The position numbers and the translations under genes are program-made. Positions 4,915 through 7,157 of a stretch of DNA of 7,157 bases are shown here, piece after piece. Position 1 is the stretch's first letter. The number at the start of each line of letters is the position of its first letter. The notes under the pieces are model-generated. The model saw only the letters and a list, made by a program, of their open reading frames with translations. It did not search any database and was not told the DNA's origin. Source of the stretch: Desulfohalobiaceae bacterium. GTDB lineage: Bacteria; Desulfobacterota; Desulfovibrionia; Desulfovibrionales; Desulfothermaceae. The DNA is taken from assembly GCA_021737115.1 (NCBI GenBank), contig JAIPER010000185.1:1-7157 (forward strand). Reading direction: 5' to 3'.

Positions 4915-6915
4915 TCATGTCTCCAGCACCTCTTCAACCGCCTGCACCACCCTTTCCTTGGTCAGATTGAAATAGGTGAACAGCTCTTTCCCGGGGGCGG
5001 ACTCGCCGAAACGGTCGATCCCCAGGACCCGACCTTCTCTGCCGGCGTATTTGTACCAGGGAGCGGAAACTCCGGCCTCGATTACCACCCGGGCTTCGAC
5101 TGTCCGGGGAAGGACCTCTTCCTGGTATTTAACAGGCTGGGACTCGAAAATATCGAGACAGGGCATGGAGACGACGCGTATCCCGAGGCCCCGGCCGTTC
5201 AGTTCCACGGCCGCCTCCACCGCCGGTTCCACCTCCGATCCGGTGGCGATGACGATCGCTTCCAGTCTGGTCTCTGCTTCCAGCAGGATGTATCCGCCGC
5301 GCTGGATATCCTTGATCCCCCGGACCGTTCGTTCCTGGTGTCTGGTGGCCTGTCTGGTCAAAATCAGGGCCGAAGGAGTGGAGGCCTGCTCCAGGGAAGA
5401 CTTCCAGGCCGTTGCGCATTCCACGGTGTCGCAGGGCCTCCAGACGTTCAAGTTGGGAATGAGCCGCAGGGAGGAGATGTGTTCCACGGGCTGGTGAGTG
5501 GGGCCGTCCTCGCCGACTCCAATGGAATCATGGGTCAGGACGAAGATGGATCTGATCCCCATCAGGGCGGCCAGCCGGAGGGCGTTTCTGGAGTAATCGG
5601 AAAAGACGAGAAAGGTGCCGCCGTATGGGATCAGGCCCTTGTGCAGGGCCAGGCCGTTCAAAATTGCCGCCATGGCGAACTCCCTGACCCCGTAATGGAT
5701 GTAGTTCCCGGACAGATTCCCCGGGACCAGGGCCCTTGATCCGGACCACTCGGTCTGGTTGGAGCCGCTTAGGTCCGAGGAGCCGCCGATGAGTTCGGGA
5801 AGGAGGGGGCCCATGGCTTCCAGGGCTTTTTTCGAAGCCTTGCGGGTGGCCAGGTGCTCTCCCTTTTCCGCCAGCTCGAAAATGGCCTGCTCGGCCTTTT
5901 CCGGGAAATCCTCCGGCAGGTCTCCGCTGGAAACCCGCAGAAATTCAGCCGCCAAATCGGGAAATGCCTGCCCATAGGCTGAAAATCGTGTCTCCCATTC
6001 CTGCTGCAGGCTGCGTCCCTTTTCCTTCGCGTCCCAGCCTTGATAGATTTCATCCGGAATGACGAATGGCTCGTATGGCCAGTCGAGGTGTTCTCTGGCC
6101 GCCTGTATCTCCTCCTTGCCAAGGGGGGCGCCGTGGGTCTTATGGCTCCCGGCCAGGTGGGGCGCGCCAAAGCCGATGGTGGTCTGACAGCAGAGGAGAC
6201 TGGGCCGGTCAGTCACCGCCCGGGCCTCTTCCAGGGCGTGGTGCACGGCTTCCGAATCGTGCCCGTTTATCTGAGGGATCACGTGCCAGCCGTAGGCCTC
6301 GAAGCGTTTGGCCCGGTCTTCGGCAAACCAGTCCCGGACCTGGCCGTCGATGCTGATCCCGTTGTCGTCATAGACCGCGGTCAGTTTGCCCAGCCCCAAG
6401 GTTCCGGCCAGAGAGGCGGCCTCGTGGGAGATCCCTTCCATCAGGCAGCCGTCGCCCAGGACCACATAGGTGGCATGATCGACAATCCGGTGTCCCTTGC
6501 GGTTGAAGCGGTCCGCCAGCAGACGTTCTCCCAGGGCCATGCCCACGGCGTTGGCCAGCCCCTGCCCGAGGGGACCGGTGGTGGTCTCCACCCCGGGGGT
6601 GAGGCCGTACTCCGGGTGTCCCGGAGTCCTGGAGTGCAGCTGTCTGAAGTCTTTCAGGTCCTGGATGCCCAGGTCGTAGCCGCATAAGTGCAACAGGGAA
6701 TACAGGAGCATGGAGCCGTGTCCGTTGGAGAGGATGAAGCGGTCCCGGTCGGGCCAGGCGGGGTCTCCCGGGTTGTGGCGTAAAAAATCATTCCAGAGGA
6801 CCTCGGCGATGTCGGCCAGCCCCAGAGGCGCCCCGGGGTGCCCGGAGTTGGCCTTCTGCACTGCGTCCATGCTCAGAAAACGAACGGCGTTGGCCCTTTC
6901 ACGACGTGACGGCAT
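4915..6915 (-). CDS. tkt: Transketolase
   Basis: This thiamine-diphosphate enzyme moves two-carbon units between ketoses and aldoses in the non-oxidative pentose phosphate pathway, in the cytoplasm. At 666 residues it is full length (E. coli TktA is 663) and its catalytic residues fall at nearly the same numbers. They include SGHPG with His26, NGHGS with His66, and His100. The GDG...N cofactor motif has Asp155, Glu160 and Asn185, and KTHGAPLG has His261. Arg358 and Ser385 (SSDLSGSN) contact phosphate, REFAM has Glu412, and THDSIGVGEDGPTHQ has His462, Asp470 and His474. The pyrimidine domain (about 350-520) and C-terminal domain follow in normal order. The ATG is set by AGAGGAG five bases upstream, and the protein begins at the usual MPSRRERANAVR. 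The gene is monocistronic within the window and converges on the PFK-2/FBPase-2 gene. Its leader holds a notable inverted repeat. Confidence 0.97.
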   Translation of the reverse strand: MPSRRERANAVRFLSMDAVQKANSGHPGAPLGLADIAEVLWNDFLRHNPGDPAWPDRDRFILSNGHGSMLLYSLLHLCGYDLGIQDLKDFRQLHSRTPGHPEYGLTPGVETTTGPLGQGLANAVGMALGERLLADRFNRKGHRIVDHATYVVLGDGCLMEGISHEAASLAGTLGLGKLTAVYDDNGISIDGQVRDWFAEDRAKRFEAYGWHVIPQINGHDSEAVHHALEEARAVTDRPSLLCCQTTIGFGAPHLAGSHKTHGAPLGKEEIQAAREHLDWPYEPFVIPDEIYQGWDAKEKGRSLQQEWETRFSAYGQAFPDLAAEFLRVSSGDLPEDFPEKAEQAIFELAEKGEHLATRKASKKALEAMGPLLPELIGGSSDLSGSNQTEWSGSRALVPGNLSGNYIHYGVREFAMAAILNGLALHKGLIPYGGTFLVFSDYSRNALRLAALMGIRSIFVLTHDSIGVGEDGPTHQPVEHISSLRLIPNLNVWRPCDTVECATAWKSSLEQASTPSALILTRQATRHQERTVRGIKDIQRGGYILLEAETRLEAIVIATGSEVEPAVEAAVELNGRGLGIRVVSMPCLDIFESQPVKYQEEVLPRTVEARVVIEAGVSAPWYKYAGREGRVLGIDRFGESAPGKELFTYFNLTKERVVQAVEEVLET

Positions 6916-6920
6916 ACAAA

Positions 6921-6927
6921 CTCCTCT
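6921..6927 (-). promoter_or_regulatory. Strong ribosome binding site of tkt
   Basis: The minus strand reads AGAGGAG five bases before the ATG. It sits only 3-4 nt after the closing arm of the leader inverted repeat, so folding there could affect ribosome access. Confidence 0.8.
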
Positions 6928-6930
6928 TTG

Positions 6931-7022
6931 TATACTGATCCAACTTAGCTTTTTGTGAAATTTGGGCCTGGAGGCTTGGGGTCTCCAGTCTTTGTTGTAA
7001 AAACCAAAATTGGATCAGTATA
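6931..7022. repeat. 13-bp perfect inverted repeats in the tkt leader, with inner hairpin
   Basis: TATACTGATCCAA (6931-6943) and TTGGATCAGTATA (7010-7022) are exact complements separated by 66 bp. Inside, CTGGAG (6968-6973) and CTCCAG (6983-6988) form a second stem. In tkt mRNA this would be a long-range helix closing a structured core immediately before the ribosome binding site. Alternatives are a paired operator, or a miniature inverted-repeat element of about 92 bp whose ends begin with TA, as expected for insertion at TA. The inverted repeat is seen directly; each role is an inference. Confidence 0.6.
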
Positions 7023-7157
7023 TAAGCATGTTTCCAAGATAGAGATATTTCCAAATAAAACAAATAATTGTCAAAAAAATAATTTTATTTTACTTATAAA
7101 CTGAGTTGATGACCTTTTATTGACGTTTATAAATTTAAAAAAATAAATTTTTTAATA
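7023..7157. promoter_or_regulatory. AT-rich upstream region, possible tkt promoter
   Basis: This stretch is strongly AT-rich and has no convincing ORF. A perfect -35 hexamer TTGACA lies on the minus strand at 7069-7074, but the -10 candidates 16-19 bp downstream are poor. Alternatively TATACT on the minus strand at 7017-7022, within the inverted repeat, could be the -10 box, with no good -35. On the plus strand TTGACG (7120-7125) may belong to a promoter for a gene beyond the window end. Confidence 0.3.

Noticed and set aside
4976..6687. Several open frames of 70-215 codons on the plus strand and in other minus frames within tkt
   Set aside because: They are shadows of the high-GC transketolase gene; their translations are low-complexity or unrecognisable and tkt accounts for the whole interval.

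Overview
The window looks like a chromosomal stretch from a deltaproteobacterium, most likely a sulfate reducer of the Desulfovibrionales type. The evidence is protein style only: a delta-type RdgC-like protein, a PflX-type radical SAM protein, a bacterial homologue of the eukaryote-type 6-phosphofructo-2-kinase/fructose-2,6-bisphosphatase, and moderately GC-rich genes separated by AT-rich gaps. No rRNA, tRNA, phage, transposase or CRISPR sequence is visible, so the host call is an inference.

Layout, left to right. (1) 1-897, plus strand: low-specificity L-threonine aldolase, missing about 45 N-terminal residues at the window edge. (2) 1027-2423, minus strand: two ORFs that together resemble one RdgC-like recombination-associated protein. 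The N-terminal half (1809-2423) and C-terminal half (1027-1557) are separated by about 250 bp of non-coding, hairpin-containing DNA. (3) 2424-2471: a 48-bp divergent gap dominated by an 18-bp perfect inverted repeat. (4) 2472-4714, plus strand: a tightly packed pair, the radical SAM protein followed by a bifunctional PFK-2/FBPase-2-like protein in which the signature catalytic residues of both domains can be found. (5) 4715-4914: a convergent gap with two oppositely oriented arrays of an AT-rich heptamer. (6) 4915-6915, minus strand: complete transketolase. (7) 6916-7157: the transketolase leader, carrying 13-bp perfect inverted repeats around a further hairpin, then very AT-rich DNA to the window end.

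How the genes may work together. Transketolase (pentose phosphate pathway) and the PFK-2/FBPase-2-like enzyme (fructose-2,6-bisphosphate turnover) both touch the fructose-6-phosphate node. They are convergent neighbours, so this is a thematic link and not an operon. The radical SAM and PFK-2/FBPase-2 genes are likely co-transcribed. The best candidates for something new are the bacterial fructose-2,6-bisphosphate enzyme and its radical SAM partner, the split RdgC, and three separate inverted-repeat structures in the gaps.
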